Part shown: positions 1 through 5,899 of the stretch, in pieces | Numbering within the stretch: position 1 is the first letter of the stretch | Layout: each line of letters starts with the position of its first letter | Source: an uncultured Coriobacteriaceae bacterium | GTDB lineage: Bacteria > Actinomycetota > Coriobacteriia > Coriobacteriales > Eggerthellaceae | Direction of reading: 5' to 3' | Assembly: GCA_946623915.1 (NCBI GenBank) | Contig: CAMORQ010000062.1 | Location: 1 to 8,674, forward strand | Length of the DNA stretch: 8,674 nucleotides | The notes under the pieces: generated by a model | Database searches by the model: none | Seen by the model: only the letters and a program-made list of their open reading frames with translations | Told to the model about the DNA's origin: nothing | Program-made: the position numbers and the translations under genes

Positions 1-77
1 TAGATCTGCTGGTACAGGGGTGTTTCAAGCCCAGCGTCTACGGTGAACAGCATTTCGCGTTTCCTGGCTTTTGCCAT
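1..77 (-). CDS. Putative GntR-family transcriptional regulator, N-terminal fragment (cut by window edge)
   Basis: Reading leftwards from the ATG at 77-75, 25 codons are visible and the gene runs off the window. The segment ends in ETPLYQQI. A 'PLY-x-QI' motif shortly after a hydrophobic strand (here MLFTVDAG) is characteristic of the start of GntR-type winged-helix regulators, including the MocR and YtrA branches. A GGGAG ribosome-binding site lies 5 bases upstream of this ATG. A second in-frame ATG at codon 9 (53-51) has its own AGGA about 8 bases upstream and would give the more usual short N-terminus, so the start is ambiguous. The gene is divergent from the molybdoenzyme operon and could be its regulator, but that is positional inference. 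Only 25 residues support the family call and no ligand-binding domain is visible. Confidence 0.5.
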   Translation of the reverse strand, partial: MAKARKREMLFTVDAGLETPLYQQI

Positions 78-172
78 AGTCGCTCCCGTCCCGCTAGCAA
101 GTCGCCCTGCCGTCTTTCGGGCTGCCTTCCTGCCGACTGCCGTCTGGCCGCCCCGTTGTCCTTCCGGCCCGC

Positions 173-281
173 GGGCTCCCGTCGTCCGCCATTTCCGATC
201 CGCCGGGCTGTCGTCCGCCATTTCCGATCCGCCGGGCTCCCGTCATCCGCCACTCCGGTCCGCTAGGCTGCCGTCCCATCC
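173..281. repeat. Degenerate tandem repeat, unit about 29-32 bp, roughly 3.5 copies
   Basis: Three successive units start with GGGCT at 173, 205 and 234 and have lengths 32, 29 and 31. Units 1 and 2 share a perfect run ending TCCGATCCGCC. Unit 3 differs by a few substitutions, and a decayed fourth unit begins AGGCTGCCGTC at 265. Weaker echoes of the CTGCCGTC core extend left to about 108. The graded decay towards both ends is typical of an old tandem duplication. There is no spacer/repeat alternation, so it is not a CRISPR array. Confidence 0.75.
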
Positions 282-302
282 TCTGCAAGACAATTCATTA
301 TA

Positions 303-338
303 GGCAATCTGTCCGTATCAGTTTGGGGCAATCTGCCC
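303..338. promoter_or_regulatory. Paired 12-bp direct repeat, possible operator
   Basis: GGCAATCTGTCC (303-314) recurs as GGCAATCTGCCC (327-338), with 11 of 12 bases identical and starts 24 bp apart, a little over two helical turns. The pair lies 70-105 bp upstream of the molybdoenzyme start codon, where an activator would be expected to bind. The sequence shows the repetition; its role as a regulator site is inference. Confidence 0.35.
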
Positions 339-409
339 ATTTTCTGCCCTGACAACCTTCCATATCCTTTTTGGCAAGGATTTCCCCTTAGACGAGAAGG
401 AGAGGGAAC

Positions 410-2755
410 ATGACCGATCAGGACTTCAGCAAGGTTTCGCGTCGTGGTTTCGTGAAGGGTTCTGCGCTGGCGAGCGCCGGATTAGGTGCCGCCCTGTGCG
501 GGCTTACTGCATGCGCGCAACCAAACGTGGGGACAAGCGGCAAGGGCAGCTCGGATGCCTCCGCATCTTCCGCATCGGCTTCGTCGGCTTCGGCGAGCGA
601 GCCGAAAACGGAAGCGGCAACGAGTGGATACCTGTACGCGGCCGAGCAGGACGAAGGCGAATGGATCCATACCGCCTGTCAGCGCAACTGCTTCGACACG
701 TGCATGATCATGGCGAAGGTCGTGGACGGACGGCTGGTTGCCGTTAAAGGCGATCCGGACAACCCCTACACCGCCGGCGGTTTGTGCGTGAAGACGCAAA
801 GCTACGTGGACTGGACGTACGCCGAAGATCGCATCCTCTACCCGCTGCGCCGTACGGGCAAGAAAGGTCCTGGCTGCACGTTCGAACGCATCACCTGGGA
901 CGAAGCCATCGAAGAGATCACCACGAAGTGGAAAGACATCATCGACCAGTACGGTGGCGAGGCCATTACCTGGAGCCGTTACCAGGGTAACCAAGGCAGT
1001 CTGAACCGCCGCGTGCTCGAGCCGCTGTTCTTCAAGATGGGCGCCACGTATTGCGAAGGCAGCATGTGCAACAACGGCTATGTGTTCAGCCTTCCCTACA
1101 CGACCGCCGGCGTTCCCGTCATGCGCGCAGAGGCCATTGCCGAAAAAGACCTTTATGTCAGCTGGGGCCACAACCCGGCGGCGACCACGTTGCATACCAT
1201 GAAGTTCATCAAGGAAATGCACAAGGCCGGCGGCAAAATCGCTGTGGTGAACCCCATCGCCACGGTCGAGACCATGTGGGCCGACCTGCATGTGGCCTTG
1301 AAGCCTGGTACTGACGTGGCCTTTGCGCTTGGTGTGGGCAAGTACCTGCTCGACAACAACATGTACGACGCGGAATGGATCGACAAGTGGGGTCAGGGCT
1401 TGGAAGACTACCGCGCCGAATGCGACCAGTGGCCAGCAGACGCCGTGGCTGCCGAATGCGGCATCCCCACCGAGCAGGTGGAGCAGTTCGCCAAGATGCT
1501 GTGGGAAAACCGCGAGAACGCTTGCTTGAAGACGGGTCTGGCCATCGGGCGCAAACGCGTGGGCGGTATGACGCACATCTCGATCAAGTGCCTGACCGGT
1601 TTGGTCGGTCATCCCGAAATGTATTTCAACATGACCAGTTCGGGCGGCATCCAGCAGTTCTCGAACGCAGCGCCTTCCATGCAGTCGACCATGCTCGAAG
1701 GCGTGACGCTTCCCAGCGAAGCGAACCCTGTAGGCAGCATCCGCAACTACTCTTCGCCCGATCTGGGTAAGGTGCTCACGGGGCAGAACTTCGGCGAGGA
1801 CCACAATTTCGCGGACAACCCCATCCGCTCGATCATGTTCTTCGGTAACAACGCGATGGTCTCGCACCCGAACCTTAACCTGGTCAAAGAAGGCCTTTTG
1901 CGCGAAGATCTGTTCACCGTGGTCCACGAAGTGTTCATGACCGACACCTGCGATTACGCCGACATCATCCTGCCCGCACCGACCAACTTCGAGTACGAAG
2001 AGTTCAACGGCGGCTACGGCCATAACTACGCCGTGCACAACCAGCCCTGCATCGAGCCGATGGGCGAGTGCGTGGCCAATTGGGATCTGTGCAACCGCCT
2101 CGGCCAGGCCATGGGCTACGACGACGAGGCGTTCAGCCGCGACGAGCAGTACTTCCGCGACCTGTTCATGGCGGAAAAGCCCTTCACCTACGAAGAGTTC
2201 GTCGAGAAGGGCTGGATCGACTGCGAGCCGAAGACGTTCGAAGAGGCGGTCTACAACTCCGAGGAAGGCTTCCCCACGGCAAGCGGCAAGTTCCAGTTCG
2301 CAAGCGACGAGCTCGAGCACGACCATGGCACGCGCGCGCCGCATTACACGCCCGATCCGGAAAGTCTGCAGGGCGACGCGGAGCTTCTGGGCAAGTACCC
2401 GCTCGCGCTGGTCGCACCTAGCTCCAAGGAATACCTCAACGGGATGTTCGGCAACATGCCCGACAACAACATCCTGTTTCACGAGAACTACCTCTACATC
2501 GACAAAGAGGAGGCCGACGACCGTGGTATCGCGGAGGGTGACGAGGTTGTTGTGCGCAATGACCGCGGCGAAGTCCGCCGCATCGCGCGCGTGCTCGAAG
2601 GCCGCCTGGCACCGAACACGGTTTACACCTACGCTCAGAGTTGGGACAAGTTCGCAAACCACGAGACGGCGAACTTCCTGACCAGCGACGAACGTGCCGA
2701 CATCGGACGCGGTGTTACGTTCCTCAGCTGCCTGGTGGAAGTGGAGAAGGCTTAA
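410..2755 (+). CDS. Tat-exported molybdopterin-dependent oxidoreductase, DMSO reductase family, putative lipoprotein
   Basis: Catalytic subunit of 781 residues that should bind Mo-bis-MGD and one [4Fe-4S] cluster outside the cytoplasmic membrane. Residues 10-16 are a twin-arginine motif (SRRGFVK), followed by a hydrophobic stretch ending in LTAC, a good lipobox with Cys35. A Ser/Ala linker follows (about 43-64). Cys90-x3-Cys94-x3-Cys98-x27-Cys126 is the FeS motif of this superfamily. ITWDEAIEEI (161-170) and the region around SWGHNP (251-256) fit the MGD-binding domains. Cys220 in GSMCNNG is a plausible Mo ligand, and the C-terminal ~120 residues look like the dinucleotide-binding domain. AAGGAG (397-402) sits 7 bases before the ATG. 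The FeS subunit and a TorD-type chaperone follow, and no membrane subunit is encoded nearby. The substrate cannot be read from the sequence; related enzymes reduce S/N-oxides, sulfur compounds or aromatic hydroxyls. Confidence 0.93.
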   Translation: MTDQDFSKVSRRGFVKGSALASAGLGAALCGLTACAQPNVGTSGKGSSDASASSASASSASASEPKTEAATSGYLYAAEQDEGEWIHTACQRNCFDTCMIMAKVVDGRLVAVKGDPDNPYTAGGLCVKTQSYVDWTYAEDRILYPLRRTGKKGPGCTFERITWDEAIEEITTKWKDIIDQYGGEAITWSRYQGNQGSLNRRVLEPLFFKMGATYCEGSMCNNGYVFSLPYTTAGVPVMRAEAIAEKDLYVSWGHNPAATTLHTMKFIKEMHKAGGKIAVVNPIATVETMWADLHVALKPGTDVAFALGVGKYLLDNNMYDAEWIDKWGQGLEDYRAECDQWPADAVAAECGIPTEQVEQFAKMLWENRENACLKTGLAIGRKRVGGMTHISIKCLTGLVGHPEMYFNMTSSGGIQQFSNAAPSMQSTMLEGVTLPSEANPVGSIRNYSSPDLGKVLTGQNFGEDHNFADNPIRSIMFFGNNAMVSHPNLNLVKEGLLREDLFTVVHEVFMTDTCDYADIILPAPTNFEYEEFNGGYGHNYAVHNQPCIEPMGECVANWDLCNRLGQAMGYDDEAFSRDEQYFRDLFMAEKPFTYEEFVEKGWIDCEPKTFEEAVYNSEEGFPTASGKFQFASDELEHDHGTRAPHYTPDPESLQGDAELLGKYPLALVAPSSKEYLNGMFGNMPDNNILFHENYLYIDKEEADDRGIAEGDEVVVRNDRGEVRRIARVLEGRLAPNTVYTYAQSWDKFANHETANFLTSDERADIGRGVTFLSCLVEVEKA

Positions 2756-2809
2756 GGCGCCTGGTTAGGATGACTTGCAGGGCTAGCGCCCTCGAAGGAG
2801 GTAATAGAA

Positions 2810-3328
2810 ATGACTCAGATGGGATTTATGCTCGATCAGAAATACTGCATCGGCTGCCAGACGTGCCAACATGCCTGCCGCGTGCGCCACGGCGTCGAGC
2901 CGGGAACCTACCCGCGCGTGGCCACCAGCAGCCAGGTCGAAGTAGAGGGCCCGTTCATCAGCATGGCGTGCAACCACTGCTCCAAGCCTGCTTGTGTGGT
3001 CACCTGCCCGGTGGGTGCGCTCACCAAGCGCGACGACGGTTTGGTGGTGCACGACCCTGACGTGTGCATCGGCTGCCTGTCGTGTCGCGATGCGTGCCCG
3101 TACAACCATCCGCAGCTGAACAACGAGACGCAAAAGATGGTCAAGTGCGACATGTGCGCCGCCCGCTTGGACGCCGGCGAGAACCCGGCTTGCGTGGACG
3201 CATGTCCGGTGAAGGTGCTGACGTTCGGTCCGATCGAGGACCTGGAAGCCGAAGGCGGAGCAAACGAGGGCGTTGGCTTCGTCTACGAAGACACCGAGCC
3301 CAACTTCCGCATCATCCCCGTGTCGTAG
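2810..3328 (+). CDS. Four-cluster [4Fe-4S] ferredoxin-like electron-transfer subunit (DmsB/PhsB/NrfC type)
   Basis: Electron-transfer partner of the upstream molybdoenzyme, 172 residues. Sixteen cysteines fall in four groups: 13/16/19/23, 54/57/62/66, 86/89/92/96 and 113/116/128/132. The first and third groups are C-x2-C-x2-C-x3-C. The second has the long C-x2-C-x4-C-x3-CP form, and the fourth has 11 residues between its second and third Cys. This is the layout of DmsB-like subunits with four [4Fe-4S] clusters. There is no signal peptide, so it probably crosses the membrane as a passenger of the Tat-targeted catalytic subunit (family knowledge). A full-strength AAGGAGGT (2795-2802) lies 7 bases before the ATG. 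A small hairpin (stem 2779-2783 with 2788-2792) lies just ahead of it in the 54-base gap and might modulate translation. The length is at the short end for the family, with no C-terminal extension. Confidence 0.93.
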   Translation: MTQMGFMLDQKYCIGCQTCQHACRVRHGVEPGTYPRVATSSQVEVEGPFISMACNHCSKPACVVTCPVGALTKRDDGLVVHDPDVCIGCLSCRDACPYNHPQLNNETQKMVKCDMCAARLDAGENPACVDACPVKVLTFGPIEDLEAEGGANEGVGFVYEDTEPNFRIIPVS

Positions 3329-3335
3329 CGTGACA

Positions 3336-3369
3336 GGGCGCGGCACAAGCCCGTACTTGTGCCGCGCCC
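3336..3369 (+). terminator. Perfect 14-bp hairpin between FeS subunit and chaperone genes
   Basis: GGGCGCGGCACAAG (3336-3349) and its exact complement (3356-3369) enclose a 6-base loop. The hairpin starts 7 bases after the FeS stop codon. Only GTTTCCC follows, so the U-tract is too weak for a textbook intrinsic terminator. It could be a partial terminator, a 3'-end stabiliser, or a processing site that lowers chaperone expression relative to the enzyme subunits. The downstream gene still has its own ribosome-binding site. Confidence 0.6.
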
Positions 3370-3423
3370 GTTTCCCTCCCCACCTGCAGCTAGGGGAGTG
3401 GCATCGAGAAAGGGGCGTCCGAA

Positions 3424-4107
3424 ATGGCGCAACACGAACCGTTCCTCCCCACGGACATCGAAGAAGCTGTCGCTTTCGCACAGTATCGTGCACAAACGTA
3501 CGCCGCCGCTTCTGAGGCGTTCACCGTCGAACCGGACGCCCCGAAGCTGCGCGCGCTGGTTGCGGCCGCGAATCAGGCGTCCGCCCAAAACACGTTCTGG
3601 GCGTGCGAAGAAGACCTGTATGGTTACCTTCGCGCGCTTTCGTCGAGCGACCCTGCGGAGCTGCGCACGCGCGTTGCCACCGAGTATGCGGAATTGTTTG
3701 TGGGTCCACGTGCACCACTTGCTCCCCTCTACGAGTCGGTGTACGTGGGGGCTATCCGCCGGCTGAATACCGACGTCACCATGCGGGTTCGCCGTTTCTA
3801 CGAACGTGAGGGCCTGGAGGTGGTCAGGCGCAACACCGTGCCCAACGATCACATTGGTTTGGAGTTGGAGTTCATGGCAGCGCTCTGCACGCGAGAGGCG
3901 GACGCCCTTGAAGCAGGCGATGCCGACGAGGCGCAAAGACTGCAGGGCGTGCAACGGGATTTTCTTCAAACGCATCTAGGCGCCTGGGTTGATGCGTTCG
4001 CCGCCCGCGTTGCGCAGGCGTATTGCGCGCATTACTACGACGCCTGGACGCGATTCGTCCAGGCGTTCGTGAGTGAGGATTCAGCTTATTTAGCGCGCGT
4101 GAGCTAA
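3424..4107 (+). CDS. TorD/DmsD-family molybdoenzyme maturation chaperone
   Basis: Cytoplasmic all-helical chaperone of 227 residues. Members of this family bind the Tat signal peptide or apo-form of a molybdoenzyme until the cofactor is inserted. Two family hallmarks are visible. One is the EYAELFVGP...PLYESVY segment (87-107), matching the Y-x-x-L-F-x-G-P...P-Y-E-S-V-Y signature. The other is PNDHIGLELEFM (140-151), matching the conserved (N/P)DH-x3-ELEFM motif. A later H184-L-G-x-W segment also fits. The AAGGGG ribosome-binding site (about 3411-3416) supports this ATG. Its client is presumably the catalytic subunit two genes upstream. The stop codon (4105-4107) directly touches the stop of the opposing gene, so no intergenic terminator exists here. 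Confidence 0.88.
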   Translation: MAQHEPFLPTDIEEAVAFAQYRAQTYAAASEAFTVEPDAPKLRALVAAANQASAQNTFWACEEDLYGYLRALSSSDPAELRTRVATEYAELFVGPRAPLAPLYESVYVGAIRRLNTDVTMRVRRFYEREGLEVVRRNTVPNDHIGLELEFMAALCTREADALEAGDADEAQRLQGVQRDFLQTHLGAWVDAFAARVAQAYCAHYYDAWTRFVQAFVSEDSAYLARVS

Positions 4108-4572
4108 CTAGTCGTCGTCATCGTCGTCGCGGTCGCGGTACGACCTGCGGTCGTCGTCATCGTCGTCATCGTCGTCGTAGTCGTAGCGCTTGCGATCTTT
4201 GCGGTCGTAGCCATCATCGTCGTCTTCGTGCGAACGGTAAGACGCAGAACCGCCCTGGCCAGTTGCGTTGCTCAGGGCTTCAACGATGGGGTTGCGGTCG
4301 GGGCGTGGCTGCTCTTGGGCAGAGGCCTCGGGGACGGGGACGGGTTGCGCCACGAACGCCGGAGCGTCGACGGTGCCATCCATGCGGGCGAGTGCCTCGC
4401 GGTAGGCGTCGACTTCGGCGTCGCTGGCAAAATACGTGTCCGGCCTGCTGGGGCTGACGAATTCACCGCGGTACATGTGGTCGCCCGGCTCCCAGAGCTT
4501 TTCAAGATGCTCTTCCTTCAGTCCGGCGATGCTTTTTTCGGTGTAGGCGTTGATCAGCGTTTTGTCGTCCAT
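4108..4572 (-). CDS. Uncharacterised protein with extreme Asp-rich C-terminal tail
   Basis: I do not recognise this 154-residue protein. The start chosen is the ATG at 4572-4570, preceded by an AGAGGGG-type ribosome-binding site 8 bases away. An upstream in-frame ATG at 4611 lacks comparable support. Residues 1-65 look like a small folded, charged helical region. Residues 66-110 are a Pro/Ala/Gln-rich linker. Residues 116-154 are almost purely Asp, Arg, Lys and Tyr, with 23 Asp among 39 residues, including runs of nine (133-141) and six (149-154, ending the protein). There is no signal peptide and no membrane segment, so it is probably cytoplasmic and partly disordered. The tail is encoded by GAC/GAT triplet repeats prone to slippage. 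A chaperone-like, metal-binding or nucleic-acid-mimic role is possible but not shown. Confidence 0.75.
   Translation of the reverse strand: MDDKTLINAYTEKSIAGLKEEHLEKLWEPGDHMYRGEFVSPSRPDTYFASDAEVDAYREALARMDGTVDAPAFVAQPVPVPEASAQEQPRPDRNPIVEALSNATGQGGSASYRSHEDDDDGYDRKDRKRYDYDDDDDDDDDRRSYRDRDDDDDD
4111..4235. repeat. GTC/ATC triplet-repeat tract encoding poly-Asp
   Basis: The plus strand shows several runs of GTC and ATC triplets (about 4111-4129, 4151-4184 and 4213-4228) that read as Asp codons on the minus strand. The runs mix GAC and GAT codons, which limits but does not remove the chance of replication slippage. Any length change in multiples of three would change the acidic tail without a frameshift. 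Confidence 0.75.
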
Positions 4573-4638
4573 GAGATAAACCCCTCTCTCATTCTGTCGA
4601 CGTGCGGGCATGCGATCGTGCGGTAGCGCACATCAGTT

Positions 4639-4665
4639 AGTATAACGGTTGCTTTGCGGGTTGAA
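4639..4665 (-). promoter_or_regulatory. Candidate promoter for the Asp-rich protein gene
   Basis: On the minus strand TATACT (4644-4639) is a good -10 hexamer. The best upstream hexamer, TTCAAC (4665-4660), is a weak -35 with a short 15-base spacer. Transcription would begin near 4632 and give a leader of about 60 bases that contains a short GTGCG/CGCAC hairpin (4618-4631). The assignment rests mainly on the -10 box and its position. Confidence 0.35.
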
Positions 4666-4737
4666 GAGTTATCTTGAGTGACCTATCTGACCATTGGAGG
4701 CGCAAACTGTGGCACCAAATTGCGTCGAAGCACGTTC

Positions 4738-4925
4738 CGTGCAAAAACGAGCGCTCAGAATGCATGAGATTGGGTCTTGTGACCACTTTTCCGCGCCGTA
4801 GATAGGGCACCCGCGCATCAGTTGCCAGCTTAATCCCAGGTCACAGATTTTCGAGAGCTGCAAAGCTTTGCAAAAACTGGTCACAAGGCCCAATCTCATG
4901 CATTCTGGGCATCTGTTTTTGCACG
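4738..4925. repeat. 45-bp imperfect inverted repeat with 92-bp centre (MITE-like or structured RNA)
   Basis: The left arm 4741-4785 and right arm 4878-4922 are the same length and pair at 39 of 45 positions. Three more matching base pairs extend outwards (4738-4740 with 4923-4925). The inner part, from the AGAATGCATGAGATTGGG segment to TTGTGACCA, has a single mismatch; the differences cluster in a 7-base block near the outer end. The centre contains a perfect 14-bp palindrome (4859-4872). A small GCACG/CGTGC hairpin (4730-4742) overlaps the left edge. The size and symmetry fit a miniature inverted-repeat element or the remains of a transposon, but no transposase and no clear target-site duplication were found. 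If transcribed, it would form a long stem. Confidence 0.7.
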
Positions 4926-4929
4926 AAGC

Positions 4930-4957
4930 AAATGTGACACCAAAAATGTGACACCAA
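4930..4957. repeat. Two perfect, contiguous 14-bp direct repeats
   Basis: AAATGTGACACCAA occurs at 4930-4943 and again at 4944-4957 with no gap, immediately outside the right arm of the inverted repeat. A related AAACTGTGGCACCAA is found at 4704-4718 on the outside of the left arm, in the same orientation. The motif therefore flanks the element on both sides. Confidence 0.8.
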
Positions 4958-5033
4958 CGCGTCGTTGCTGTCACGTTTGGATAATCGGAAGCTGGCAGGG
5001 GAGGGCCTGCTGCGTGCTCCAGCTGGTGGTTTG

Positions 5034-5261
5034 CTAGAACGGGGAGGCCGATGTGCCGGTGAGCGTGGAGAGCGCGGAAACGAGCGCAGTGAAAACCGCG
5101 GCGACGCCGGATGCGACAAGCGACGTGCGTTGGCGTCGGGTGGGTTCGGGAAGATTCTGCTCGTGCGCGGGAATCCAGCGCAGGTTTTCGTCGAGGACGC
5201 CATGCTGCATGATGACGATTGCGTTTTCCAGAGTTGTATCACTGTACATGCTCGTGTTCAT
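5034..5261 (-). CDS. Small single-pass membrane protein, function unknown
   Basis: A 75-residue product that I do not recognise. The ATG at 5261-5259 has AAGGA 6 bases upstream on the minus strand, a convincing ribosome-binding site. Residues 1-44 are hydrophilic, with Pro/Arg-rich sequence near 38-44 (PEPTRRQR). Residues 46-69 are a hydrophobic Ala/Val/Leu/Thr helix, and the protein ends six residues later. That arrangement predicts a tail-anchored protein with a cytoplasmic N-terminus and the basic cluster at the membrane face. It is divergent from the flavoprotein gene at 5409 and may share its control region. A 133-residue frame overlapping it on the same strand has no such start signals and was not adopted. 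Confidence 0.55.
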   Translation of the reverse strand: MNTSMYSDTTLENAIVIMQHGVLDENLRWIPAHEQNLPEPTRRQRTSLVASGVAAVFTALVSALSTLTGTSASPF

Positions 5262-5326
5262 GACCTATCCTTCCTCTACGTAACCTTTTTTCGATGAACC
5301 TACTGTAACGGTGGACTTGATAGTTT

Positions 5327-5338
5327 TGTTGCGCAACA
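5327..5338. promoter_or_regulatory. 12-bp perfect palindrome, possible operator
   Basis: TGTTGCGCAACA is perfectly self-complementary and sits between two divergent genes, about 65 bases from one start and 70 from the other. The half-site TTTTGCGC recurs just downstream at 5339-5346. The position suits a shared regulator binding site. No regulator gene lies beside it, and the promoter hexamers are not clear enough to place the palindrome relative to them. Confidence 0.4.
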
Positions 5339-5408
5339 TTTTGCGCGGTGCCCCGCCATCGCCACTATTGGGTGTGGGGCGAGAGTTGAATTCAAGAAAG
5401 GTCGTTGT

Positions 5409-5888
5409 ATGTTTCGAGCGATGCGCAGACACAAACAGCAGCTAACCGATCAGGAGGCGCGTGCGGTTCTCGAGCGCGGCAAAGCGGGCGTCTTGGCGGT
5501 GTTAGGCGACGACGGTTACCCCTACACGGTGCCGTTGAATTACTCATACAGGAACGGCGCCATCTACTTCCACTGCGCGCTGACGGGTCACAAGATCGAC
5601 GCCATCGAAGCGTGCGACAAGGTCAGCTTCTGCGTTATCGACAAGGACGACGTCGTGCCCGAGGAATTCACGAGCTATTACAAGAGTGTGGTGGTGTTCG
5701 GGCGCGCGCACATCGTCGAAGACGAAGAAGAAAAGATGGCGTCTTTGATCGACCTGGGGATGCGCTACAACCCCGACCGGGCTGCTGCCGATGCGGAAGC
5801 CGCTAAAGGCTACGCACGTTTGCATATGGTGCGCATAGACATCGAGCACATAACGGGCAAGCAGGCGAAAGAACTGATGCGCGGCTAG
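5409..5888 (+). CDS. Pyridoxamine 5'-phosphate oxidase-like FMN-binding protein (NimA-type)
   Basis: A cytoplasmic split-beta-barrel flavoprotein of 159 residues. The N-terminal MFRAMRR...LTDQEARAVLERG is typical of the NimA/PNPOx-like subgroup. The barrel core then shows GVLAVLGDDGYPYTVPLNYSY (27-47), IYFHCALTGHKIDAI (52-66) and VSFCVID (72-78), where FMN contacts are expected. The C-terminal DIEHITGKQAKEL (144-156) is the usual end of this group. Some relatives reduce nitroimidazoles and others act on unknown substrates; the sequence does not decide. An AAGAAAGG ribosome-binding site (about 5395-5402) precedes the ATG. hisF follows, and would lie about 40 bases downstream if the 183-bp insertion were absent, so the two probably share a transcript. 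Confidence 0.85.
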   Translation: MFRAMRRHKQQLTDQEARAVLERGKAGVLAVLGDDGYPYTVPLNYSYRNGAIYFHCALTGHKIDAIEACDKVSFCVIDKDDVVPEEFTSYYKSVVVFGRAHIVEDEEEKMASLIDLGMRYNPDRAAADAEAAKGYARLHMVRIDIEHITGKQAKELMRG

Positions 5889-5899
5889 CGCGAACAGGC

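Larger units (their letters stand above)
78..409. other. Divergent intergenic region, regulator / molybdoenzyme operon
   Basis: No credible gene lies in this stretch of 332 bases. Its left half is pyrimidine-rich on the plus strand and built from degenerate GC-rich repeats. Its right half (from about 285) is much more AT-rich and carries a repeated 12-mer and the ribosome-binding site AAGGAG (397-402) of the following gene. Short open frames across the repeats have no convincing start sites and consist of repeat-encoded Arg/Gly/Pro/Ser. No clear -35/-10 pair could be assigned, although the promoters of both flanking genes should be here. Confidence 0.6.
4573..5033. other. Non-coding region between two minus-strand genes
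   Basis: This stretch of 461 bases has no supported gene. It holds the promoter region of the Asp-rich protein gene at its left end, a large inverted repeat in its middle, a 14-bp tandem duplication on the right flank of that repeat, and about 75 bases before the stop of the small membrane protein gene. Open frames crossing the inverted repeat have no ribosome-binding site and Cys/Ser-rich compositions unlike the neighbouring proteins. Confidence 0.6.

Noticed and set aside
173..281. Possible CRISPR array
   Set aside because: Units are contiguous and degenerate with no unique spacers, and no cas genes are present.
43..303. Short open frames on both strands over the tandem repeats
   Set aside because: Their products are translations of the DNA repeat and show no initiation signals; the minus-strand regulator start at 77 conflicts with them.
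482..2662. 726-codon open frame antisense to the molybdoenzyme gene
   Set aside because: It mirrors the coding frame of a clearly recognised enzyme with strong GC codon bias. Its product is rich in His, Val and Arg with no recognisable domain and no ribosome-binding site.
4669..4974. 101-codon minus-strand frame across the inverted repeat
   Set aside because: It has no ribosome-binding site, a Cys/Ser-rich composition unlike the neighbours, and depends wholly on the repeat arms.
4841..5242. 133-codon minus-strand frame overlapping the small membrane protein gene
   Set aside because: Pro/Arg/Ser-rich out-of-frame product; the overlapping 75-codon gene has a much better ribosome-binding site and a plausible membrane helix.
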